Positions 34,029 through 42,462 of a DNA stretch of 64,000 nt are shown here, piece by piece. The DNA lies in the NCBI GenBank assembly GCA_009363875.1, contig CM018691.1, positions 496,001 through 560,000 of the forward strand, in the 5' to 3' direction. The position numbers and the translations under genes are program-made. Within the stretch, counting starts at the first letter, position 1, and each line of letters opens with the position of its first letter. This stretch comes from Mikania micrantha (Eukaryota > Streptophyta > Magnoliopsida > Asterales > Asteraceae). Below the pieces are notes generated by a model. That model was not told the origin of the DNA. It made no database searches and was given only the letters and a program-made list of their open reading frames with translations.

Positions 34029-36725
34029 TGTCACACCCCCAAATTCCCACTCGTGGTGTCAGTCCACGTGGGTGTGACGTGGCCAGGATCACAGCTCATG
34101 GTCATATAGAACGACTCTATATGAGTTTCACATTCACACAGATTTGCAAAATAACATAGTTTCATTTAATATGCAGCGGAAATTGTTTCAACATCATAAG
34201 TAAATAAGTTTGCAGCGGAAAGTAAATTGTTTAACAGACACTACATAGTTTAAATTGTTTTAAAACACATCCAATGCACACAATGCCTAGGACAAGAGTC
34301 TATATGCAAGCCAGACTCCTTAAAGCTTCCTTGTGCGCATCCTAGCGTGTGCTCCATTAATTACCTGAGAATACATGCGAAAAGTGTCAACTAAAAAGTT
34401 GGTGAGTTCACAGGTTTAGACAGACTGAAAAGTAAACAGACATATACTGGGTATGTTAAGTTTAGTTGTTGGATACTACGATCCGTGGAGTGTGTCAGTT
34501 CATCTTACCGAAACTAGACTGTTTCCGTTTGCCTCCGCGAGTCATCGCTGAACTCGCAATTCACATCGAAATTACACTCGTTATGACCTCCAGTCAACAT
34601 TGGTGCCGAGTGGGGCTAGTCAAACCCAGTAGTACTACGTAATTACGACTCGTTTGTTACACAACTAACGGTAAGGATAAGTGAGGACTTTAAGCGATAA
34701 TAGTTACACTCAAAAATGGTTTTCACAACATACCAGCTATATATCTAAAACAGTTGCATTGTATTCTCACCCCAATAGTTTAGCAAAACAGTTAAAGAGT
34801 AAAAGTGGGGCCGTAAACTCACCTGAGTTAAGTAGTGCGTGTTCTTCACGAGAACAGTGTAGCTCGCCGGCTAGTGGTTACCTATATCACATAGGTACCA
34901 TAAGTTTGTGTTTGCATACATGTGGGTCTCACGGGACCGTGTTTGAGTTCAACAACTCCAAGTTGTTTTGTGGGTCGCGTTGACCGTGTTTGACCGTGTT
35001 GACCGTGTTTGACCTAACGACCCGTTGGTGACGGTTTTGGATCAAGTGTTCGTGTAACGTGCGGTTTTGTGTCGTGTGAAGTGTACGGATACCAAAATCA
35101 CTTTCGTGAGGAAACTTACTATTTATAGTAAGTTCCTACTTTAAGAAAGTTTCCACATTTGGCAAATCAAGCAATAAATCATAATCCGATTATTCTATTA
35201 TACATATTTATCCTAAGTGAGCATGTTATCACATATCACATAGTTACACATAGCCGGTTTAACATGGTTTGCGCATAAAAGTTTCTATAAATAGAAGGTT
35301 ACAAAATAAGCATGTGTCGCTAAGTCTAGCTAACAATCTCATCATAATATCGTCATCCTAGTTCAAAATAACCGTTAGATCATATTCATTACAACAAATA
35401 TGTCATCATTTATAGACTTTGTGAAATAAAGTTACTATTCATGGTACTATTCATAATAATCATATATTTGGTGATTTTAACAATTTTTCACATCAATAAT
35501 CATCCTTTTTGTTTCTAAACATCATTTTGAACATAACCTATAGCTATAATCACATGCATTAAGTCATTTCATCATAAATCAACATTTCATGATATTAAAG
35601 TTACCACAATTTGTAAAAATCACATCTTGACATATCTTACTATTCATAACACTTCTAGATCTCATAAATCATCTCCAATAATATTTCAATATCAAACTTC
35701 ATGTAACTCCATCTAGATTATTCATACATGTTGCTAGAACCATCATTTTGATTAATATGACCATTTTATCATAACAACATTATCATGGAATGTAAAAATA
35801 CATCATACTAACATCATAGATCATCAATATTCATACTCAAATCAACAACCCAGATTCAAAGTGATAGAAATTCGTGTATGTGAAGCTCATGCATTTGTAC
35901 GTGTGTGTGTGAGCTTGCATGTGTGTGTAATGGTGTTTTTAGACTACAAGGGTGCTAGAACTACCTTCTAATGCTTCAAAATGTGGCTAAGCAAGCTTCA
36001 ATCACGAGAGAGAGAATGGAGTGTGGTGTTCTTGGAGCTCCTTTGTGCCTCAAACCTTCAAGATCTTCAATAATAAGCTTCCCAAGATGCAACCATGGCT
36101 TCCAAAGGTCCCTTGAGGTAATTATGGTGTTGTGGGGCTAGAATCAGACGTTATGGGGGTTTAAATAGAAGGATTTACGTGTAGGATTGGGTAAAAGAGG
36201 TATGGTGTGGTAATCATGAGATTTAAAAGATTTTTAAGTGTCAGAGTAGCCAGGCGTATCGCCTGACGTTGACCACCAAGGCCAGGCGTTACGCGCGAGG
36301 CAGCCAGATCTGAGGCGTCCCTCCTCATCCGCGCGTATCGCATGGATAGGGATCCTCGGGTCAGGCGTACCGCCTGGACCCTAGATCCGGCCCAATTTGG
36401 CCCATTTTCATGTTTTGATCCATTTTTCGCGTATTTTTCGATTACGAGTATCGTTTCTCGACATATGGACATCGTTCTACTAACTTAGGTTCCCCGGAAC
36501 CTAATGTGCAGTGAAAGTGTTCTGTGGTTTGATCCGTTCACCAACATTCGTCATTCAAGACACGTGCGAGTTTTCGTGCGATAATTCCTCGAATTATCGG
36601 TGTGTTAGGTCCGTTGTGCCACGTGTCACACTAAATACAATTATTCTAGTGCCACATATGAAATAATAACACACATTATTATTAAAGTATTATAATTGCT
36701 GACCTGGAATTTGCGAGGTGTCACA
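34029..36725 (-). repeat. 3' LTR of the Tekay element
   Basis: It starts TGTCACACCCCC and ends GCGAGGTGTCACA on the plus strand (TG...CA ends). On the minus strand a TATAAATA box lies at 35119-35130 inside an inverted repeat. A donor CTCAG|GTGAGTT opens a putative intron at 34822 and an acceptor TATTCTCAG|G closes it at 34375. Four TTGACC words lie at 34977-35015. Confidence 0.95.
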
Positions 36726-36740
36726 TCATCCCCCAGTTAA
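36726..36740 (-). promoter_or_regulatory. Polypurine tract
   Basis: On the minus strand the purine-rich TTAACTGGGGGATGA directly abuts the 3' LTR. It is the expected primer site for plus-strand DNA synthesis. Confidence 0.75.
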
Positions 36741-36760
36741 TAGGAATTTCGTCCCGAAAT

Positions 36761-39700
36761 TCAGTTCGTGTTGCTGGTGTTGGTCTGGTTGGAGAATAGG
36801 TGAGGGTATTTCTGTTTCATCTGGTCCTCTCGCTCCCAGGTGTATTCCGGTCCTCGCCGTGAGTTCCAACGAACTTTTACAATTGGTATTTTACTGAGTT
36901 TCAACTTCTTGATTTCCCGATCCATGATTTCCACCTGTTCCTCAACGAAGTGAAGTTGTTCATCAATCTGGATTTCCTCCAAAGGAATTGCGAGCGTCTC
37001 GTCCGATAAGCATTTCTTGAGGTTCGAAACATGAAACACATTGTGTACGCTACTCAATTCATGTGGTAGTTGTAGTTCGTAGGATACGGGGCCTATTCGT
37101 TTAATGATTTCAAATGGTCCGATATAACGAGGATTTAACTTTCCCCGCTTCCCGAATCGGATCACTCCCTTCCAAGGTGAGACTTTAAGAAGTACTCGGT
37201 CTCCCACTTGGAATTCCAAAGGCTTGCGCCTTTTATCGGCATAGCTTTTCTGTCGATCCCGAGCTGCTGCCATTCGGTTACGTATCTGCCCGATCTTTTC
37301 AGTTGTTTCGTGCACGAGCTCAGTTCCGGTCAGTTGGCTTTCACCAACTTCTGCCCAACAAAGTGGTGATCTGCATTTACGTCCATAAAGTGCCTCAAAA
37401 GGTGCAGCTCCGATGCTGGTGTGATAACTGTTATTGTAAGAGAATTCCACCAAAGGTAGGTGAGTCTCCCAGCTGTTACCGAAGTCAATCACACAGGCCC
37501 GAAGCATGTCTTCTAGGGTTTGGATGGTTCGTTCACTCTGACCATCCATCTGTGGATGATAAGCAGTACTCATATCCAATCTCGTCCCAAGTGCCTTGTG
37601 TAAGGACTTCCAAAAATGTGCCGTGAAACGGCTGTCTCGGTCAGATATAATAGAGATTGGGACTCTGTGTCTGGATACGATTTCCTTCAAGTAGATTCGG
37701 GTTAACTTTTCCAACTTATCAGTTTCCTTAATCGGCAGGAAGTGTGCCGATTTCGTGAGTCGGTCTACAATAACCCAGATGGTATCGCAACCACTTGTTG
37801 TCTTTGGCAGCTTGGTGATAAAATCCATGGATATCTGTTCCCATTTCCATACTGGAATTTCTGGCTGTTGGAGTAACCCTGACGGTTTCTGATATTCGAC
37901 CTTAACTTTGGAGCAAGTCAGACACTTACTCACATAGGTTGCGATTTCTGATTTCATATTAGGCCACCAATAAGTTGTCTTTAGGTCGTGGTACATCTTG
38001 TCAGAACCTGGATGTACCGAGTATCGACTCTTGTGAGCTTCATTCATCACTACTTCTCTCAATCCCCCGTAGCGTGGAATCCAAATTCGGTCCATCAGAT
38101 AGTAAGCTCCGTCGTCTTTCTGTTTCATCTGTTTATCCATACCCCGTATAGCTTCGAGGATAAGGTTTTCCTTTTTCAGAGCTTCTTGTTGTGCGACTCG
38201 AATCTGATTAGGTAGCTCAGAATGAATGGTAAGTTGTAGTGCTCGTACGCGTTTGATTGTTTCCTTTCTACTTAACGCATCGGCTACTACATTGGCTTTC
38301 CCATGATGATACTTGATTGCACAGTCATAATCACCTATCAACTCGACCCATCTGCGTTGTCTCATGTTTAGCTCCTTTTGGTCGAAAATGTGCTGCAGGC
38401 TCTTATGATCCGTGAATATAGTGCACTTGGTGCCGTACAGATAGTGTCTCCAGATCTTCAATGCAAATACTACGGCTCCTAATTCCAGATCATGAGTCGT
38501 GTAATTTTTCTCGTGCACTTTCAATTGTCGTGATGCATAAGCTATGACCTTCTCGCGTTGCATCAGTACACAACCGAGTCCTTGCTTCGATGCGTCGCAG
38601 TAGACTACAAAGTCTTCGCACCCGTCTGGTAGTGATAAGATAGGTGCGCTGCACAACTTCTGCTTTAATAAGTCGAAAGCAGTTTCTTGTTTTTCTCCAC
38701 ATTCGAACTTCTTGTCTTTATGCGTAAGGGAAGTCAATGATTGTGCGATCTTCGAGAATCCCTCGATAAACCGCCTGTAGTACCCGGCCAATCCCAAGAA
38801 CTGTCGTACCTCTGTCGGAGTCTTAGGTGCAGTCCAGTTCTTGATTGCCGCAATCTTAGTTGGGTCTACATGTATCCCTTTCGCGTTTACTACGTGCCCA
38901 AGGAACTGAACTTCGCGAATCCAGAAATCACATTTGGAGAATTTCGCGTACAATTGTTCCTTCTTCAGTAGTTCTAAGACACGTCTCAAGTGTTCGGCAT
39001 GTTCTTCTCGAGTCTTAGAATAGATCAGGATGTCATCAATGAATACGATTACGAACTTGTCGAGATATGGTTTACACACCCGATTCATGAGATCCATGAA
39101 TACGGCCGGTGCGTTAGTCAGTCCAAAAGGCATTACCAGAAATTCGTAATGTCCGTACCGTGTTCTGAAGGCTGTCTTCGGTATATCTCCTTCTTGTACT
39201 CTGAGTTGATGGTAACCAGATCTTAAATCGATTTTTGAATAGTAGCTTGACCCTTGCAACTGATCAAACAGGTCGTCTATTCGCGGTAGAGGGTATCGAT
39301 TTTTGATCGTCACTTTGTTCAGTTCTCGGTAATCTATACACATACGGAACGAACCGCCTTTCTTCTTTACAAACAAGACCGGTGCTCCCCAAGGTGAGAA
39401 GCTCGGTCGGATAAATCCTTTATCCAACAACTCCTGAAGTTGATTAGATAGTTCTTGCATTTCAGTAGGAGCCAATCGGTATGGTGCCTTAGCTATCGGT
39501 GCTGCTCCTGGTGTTAGATCTATCTGAAACTCCACTTGTCGTGCTGGTGGTAGTCCCGGAAGATCGTCAGGAAAGACTTCCGGATAATCGCAAACAATAG
39601 CGATGTCCTCGATCTTCCGTTCCTTCTTTGGTTGTTCGGTGATAAGAGCTAAGATAGCCGTGTATCCTTTCCTCAAATATTTGTTTGCCTTCATGCAAGA

Positions 39701-41014
39701 CATGATGTTTAATGGTATTCCGCGCCGTTCCCCTTGAATTGAAATCTGCTCTCCACCTGGCAATGTAATTCGCACGATCTTCTCATTGCACACGATCTCG
39801 GCGTGATTTGCAGATAGCCAATCCATTCCAATCACCACGTCGAAGCTCCTGAGAGTTACTGGCATCAAATCAATCATCAGCTGATGGGTTGCTAGCGTCA
39901 AAACACACCCCTTGAGGATGTGTTGTGTTTCAATCAGCTTGCCGTCCGCTAACTCTACGGTGTACTTATAGTCTAGTGGTGTTGGTGTCATATCAAACAG
40001 TTTACTAAATTCACTAGATATAAAACTTCTATCGGCACCGGTATCAAATAATATGCTAGCATAAACATTATTTAAAAGAAACGTACCGGTGACGACATTG
40101 GGGTCATCTTTAGCTTCACCTGATCCAATTACGAATGCCCTTCCCCTTGCCAGGTTGCCTCTAGTGTTCTTGTTTTGTGGACAATCTCGGCGCATATGCC
40201 CTGGCTTCCCGCAAGTGAAGCATCCCTTTAAAGTGTCAGTCTTGTTGAGATTTGGATTGGGGTTTGATCGGCATTCTTTGGCCAGGTGTCCGTTCCTGCC
40301 ACAGTTGGTGCACTTGCCCTTTTTACATGGGCCAAAGTGATGGTAGTTACAGATGTTGCACTTCGGGCTGTTGCCCTGGTATCCCCCTTTGCCCTGTGTG
40401 TTTGGCTGAGTGGCAGTGAAAACTTTGGCAGGTGCTGGGCGGTGTTGGGTTGGTTGCTGAGGTGAGAAGGTGCGGTTGTTGCTGGGCTCCCACTTTCGCT
40501 TGGGTTCTTGGGGTTTCAGATGTTCACCCCTCTTAGGTAGCTTTCCCTGGGTTACTGCCTGGTCAGTTAGTTTGTGTGCCAAGCGAATCAGTGGTTGGAT
40601 GGTGGTGCGATCGGAAGCAGTCACCGTGCTCTGAATCTGCTCCGGCAATCCACTAATGAATTGTTCAATCTTCTTGTACTCTGGCGTTACCATTGCCGGG
40701 CATAGCTTGCACAGCTCATGAAACCGAGTACAGTATTTCTCGATTTCGGATCCCACCATCTTGTGTACCCAAAATTCTTCCTCAAGCTTCCTGATTTCGT
40801 CCCTAGGACAGTATTCTTCATGCAGCATCCTGGTGAAGTTGTCCCATGGAATGGAGTTTGCAGTTTCAAGTCCAAAGGTTTGGACATATGTGTTCCACCA
40901 TGTGAGAGCCGGTCCCTCCAGAGTTCCCGTGGCGTATTTTACCCGGTTCTCATCCGAGCATTCAGCTATAGAGAAAACTGACTCCAGCTTCTCTATCCAA
41001 CGAAGCAGTCCCAC
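36761..41014 (-). CDS. Gag-Pol polyprotein (most of gag, PR, RT, RH, IN, chromodomain)
   Basis: The longest reading is 1417 residues. Capsid-type gag sequence (retrotrans_gag, EGPALTWW near 33-40) comes first. Two CCHC zinc knuckles are at about 235-248 and 265-278. The protease DTGA is at 324-327. The reverse transcriptase has FIDD at 658-661. RNase H begins near VVYCDASKQG (803-812). Integrase has the HHCC zinc site (H994, H1001, C1031, C1034) and catalytic D1064, D1125 and E1161. The C-terminal GPF/Y region is at about 1299-1335, and the chromodomain at about 1357-1407 may guide insertion to heterochromatin. The first Met used here is internal: the same frame continues upstream through gag-like residues, while the natural gag start lies in another frame at 41247. 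Pol itself has no stop or frameshift and all catalytic residues are present. Confidence 0.95.
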   Translation of the reverse strand: MGLLRWIEKLESVFSIAECSDENRVKYATGTLEGPALTWWNTYVQTFGLETANSIPWDNFTRMLHEEYCPRDEIRKLEEEFWVHKMVGSEIEKYCTRFHELCKLCPAMVTPEYKKIEQFISGLPEQIQSTVTASDRTTIQPLIRLAHKLTDQAVTQGKLPKRGEHLKPQEPKRKWEPSNNRTFSPQQPTQHRPAPAKVFTATQPNTQGKGGYQGNSPKCNICNYHHFGPCKKGKCTNCGRNGHLAKECRSNPNPNLNKTDTLKGCFTCGKPGHMRRDCPQNKNTRGNLARGRAFVIGSGEAKDDPNVVTGTFLLNNVYASILFDTGADRSFISSEFSKLFDMTPTPLDYKYTVELADGKLIETQHILKGCVLTLATHQLMIDLMPVTLRSFDVVIGMDWLSANHAEIVCNEKIVRITLPGGEQISIQGERRGIPLNIMSCMKANKYLRKGYTAILALITEQPKKERKIEDIAIVCDYPEVFPDDLPGLPPARQVEFQIDLTPGAAPIAKAPYRLAPTEMQELSNQLQELLDKGFIRPSFSPWGAPVLFVKKKGGSFRMCIDYRELNKVTIKNRYPLPRIDDLFDQLQGSSYYSKIDLRSGYHQLRVQEGDIPKTAFRTRYGHYEFLVMPFGLTNAPAVFMDLMNRVCKPYLDKFVIVFIDDILIYSKTREEHAEHLRRVLELLKKEQLYAKFSKCDFWIREVQFLGHVVNAKGIHVDPTKIAAIKNWTAPKTPTEVRQFLGLAGYYRRFIEGFSKIAQSLTSLTHKDKKFECGEKQETAFDLLKQKLCSAPILSLPDGCEDFVVYCDASKQGLGCVLMQREKVIAYASRQLKVHEKNYTTHDLELGAVVFALKIWRHYLYGTKCTIFTDHKSLQHIFDQKELNMRQRRWVELIGDYDCAIKYHHGKANVVADALSRKETIKRVRALQLTIHSELPNQIRVAQQEALKKENLILEAIRGMDKQMKQKDDGAYYLMDRIWIPRYGGLREVVMNEAHKSRYSVHPGSDKMYHDLKTTYWWPNMKSEIATYVSKCLTCSKVKVEYQKPSGLLQQPEIPVWKWEQISMDFITKLPKTTSGCDTIWVIVDRLTKSAHFLPIKETDKLEKLTRIYLKEIVSRHRVPISIISDRDSRFTAHFWKSLHKALGTRLDMSTAYHPQMDGQSERTIQTLEDMLRACVIDFGNSWETHLPLVEFSYNNSYHTSIGAAPFEALYGRKCRSPLCWAEVGESQLTGTELVHETTEKIGQIRNRMAAARDRQKSYADKRRKPLEFQVGDRVLLKVSPWKGVIRFGKRGKLNPRYIGPFEIIKRIGPVSYELQLPHELSSVHNVFHVSNLKKCLSDETLAIPLEEIQIDEQLHFVEEQVEIMDREIKKLKLSKIPIVKVRWNSRRGPEYTWEREDQMKQKYPHLFSNQTNTSNTN

Positions 41015-41052
41015 GGCTCCTTCAGTACCTTGAAATTTGTGAGGGTGGCAGC

Positions 41053-41247
41053 TCAGGAACGCCTTAAACGAGCATCCATTCGTCGCTCCCCGTGGGATCC
41101 GTTGTTAGTACCACTTGTCTCGCTGGCGTGACGGTTGGCCTCGTACTCCGCGAGTACCTTGTTGAATTTGCGTTCGACCATCATGTCGATTCGTGCCTTT
41201 TCTGCCTTACGTTTGAGTCGAAGGGCATGGTTTCCTCTTCCGGACAT
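41053..41247 (-). CDS. N-terminal part of gag, separated by a frame break
   Basis: It begins MSGRGNHALRLKRKAEK and runs 64 residues to a stop. This is the usual start region of Tekay gag proteins. Gag homology continues without a gap in another frame, which joins the large polyprotein reading; the break lies around 41060-41095. A simple one-base insertion or two-base deletion explains it. No slippery heptamer was recognised, so a programmed shift is not supported. It is either a disabling mutation in a young copy or a sequencing error. The start at 41245-41247 was preferred to the earlier Met at 41283, because the latter precedes a non-conserved leader. Confidence 0.75.
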   Translation of the reverse strand: MSGRGNHALRLKRKAEKARIDMMVERKFNKVLAEYEANRHASETSGTNNGSHGERRMDARLRRS

Positions 41248-41493
41248 GTTTCTATATGGAAAGGTTAGAATGTTAGTTAGCATGAGTTAGAGTGTTATTC
41301 AATTGTTAAGTCAGATGGCATGTTAACAGTAGTCATAGTAATGATATATATAAGCAACAAAGTAAAGCATCTTTCCATTAATGATAATAAGTTTGTGTAC
41401 AATATTTTCCAAAAGAGATGCTACAAAATTTGCACGAGCACATCCCGCTCGGCTAAGTGATACAAAAGTAGAATACTGAAATAGAAATCCTAA

Positions 41494-42306
41494 CTAGACA
41501 ATCGTGGAGTGTGAATCTCCACTATCAGCAGGGCCATCATCGTCATCCTCATCAGGATCCTCGTCTGGATCCTCATCAAAATCTTCCTCATCGAGATCCA
41601 CCGGCTCGAATTGGGGTTCTGGCTCAGGCTGTGGCTCCACAATAAACTGTTCGACCCATGCATTTAGCATGGCATCGCTTGCCTGGATCATGGCAAGATT
41701 CTCCTCGTTGGCGTCCTCCACAGCTGCTAATCGTCCAGCGTGTCCTTGTGTCACTGCGGCTAAGAAATCCTGTTGCTCCTCGAGCAACGTAGTCCTATCA
41801 TGGATGTCTGTGACCTCAGTAGTGACCTCCTCCTGTCGCTGGATCACATCCTGAGTCCTAGCGACCAAGTCATCCTGCGTCCCTTCGACGCGTGCGAGTC
41901 TCTCCTCCAAGTTATCCACGCGTTTCTGGAGATGCTGATTATGCTCCAAGAGATCCCTAAACCCATCAGTCATCACGCGTAGCTGGCAGGACTCACGTCT
42001 ATAACGCAAGATCAGTGCAGCGAATGCCCGCTCCATATGCATTCCAATAGGTGGTAGTGATGGTCCAGTAGATGCGTCACCTAACAAAGGTAACTTAGGT
42101 ACTCTCTCTTCCCTTGCCCAAACAGCAAGGGTGGTAGGGTACCAGTCCCATGGTCCCCTGCTGGTCGAGGGTCGAAGTCTCTTGGACTCTTGAGAATATA
42201 CCTGCTCCACTATCTCCTGAATCTTCTGCTTGTCCTCCTCAGTAAGCTCATACTCATACGAGCGTTTCCCCGTGTCCTTCCCTTTCGGATCTTTGTTATT
42301 GTCCAT
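41494..42306 (-). CDS. Extra ORF upstream of gag: coiled-coil protein with acidic tail
   Basis: An intact 270-residue reading starts about 135 bp after the primer-binding site and stops 247 bp before the gag start codon. The first 50 residues are Lys/Glu-rich (MDNNKDPKGKDTGKRSY). Residues 51-105 hold a Trp/Pro-containing segment (GPWDWYPTTLAVWAREE). Residues 115-208 have heptad-like spacing of Leu/Val with many Glu, Arg and Gln, predicting a long coiled coil. Residues 224-264 are almost all Glu, Asp and Pro. I recognise no catalytic motif and no known family. It lies in the sense orientation and remains open in a very young element, which suggests it is used. A structural or chromatin/nucleic-acid chaperone role is only a guess. 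Translation of both this ORF and gag would need splicing, re-initiation or separate mRNAs. Confidence 0.75.
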   Translation of the reverse strand: MDNNKDPKGKDTGKRSYEYELTEEDKQKIQEIVEQVYSQESKRLRPSTSRGPWDWYPTTLAVWAREERVPKLPLLGDASTGPSLPPIGMHMERAFAALILRYRRESCQLRVMTDGFRDLLEHNQHLQKRVDNLEERLARVEGTQDDLVARTQDVIQRQEEVTTEVTDIHDRTTLLEEQQDFLAAVTQGHAGRLAAVEDANEENLAMIQASDAMLNAWVEQFIVEPQPEPEPQFEPVDLDEEDFDEDPDEDPDEDDDDGPADSGDSHSTIV

Positions 42307-42440
42307 CCTGTAAGTTCTAAGTCAGTCAGTATTAGTTTACAGTGGTAACAATAATGCAAGTGTGAAAATTCTAAGTGTAGTGTCTAATGTAGAGCAGTGG
42401 CTATAGTCTAAGTTTACTATATGCAAACCTAGTTCCCTAT

Positions 42441-42459
42441 AACCAAGGCTCTGATACCA
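42441..42459 (-). promoter_or_regulatory. Primer-binding site (initiator Met tRNA)
   Basis: Three bases inside the 5' LTR the minus strand reads TGGTATCAGAGCC, complementary to the 3' end of plant initiator tRNA-Met. It sets the orientation of the element. Confidence 0.92.
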
Positions 42460-42462
42460 GTC

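Noticed and set aside
34681..34983. A 100-residue open frame on the plus strand, identical in both Tekay LTRs (also 43115-43417).
   Set aside because: It is antisense to the element, crosses the putative donor and W-box region, and has no protein motifs. Identity is explained by the LTRs being nearly identical.
41053..41247. Programmed frameshift between the gag N terminus and the rest of gag.
   Set aside because: The break falls within gag and not at the gag-pol junction, and I see no slippery heptamer. A mutation or sequence error is simpler.
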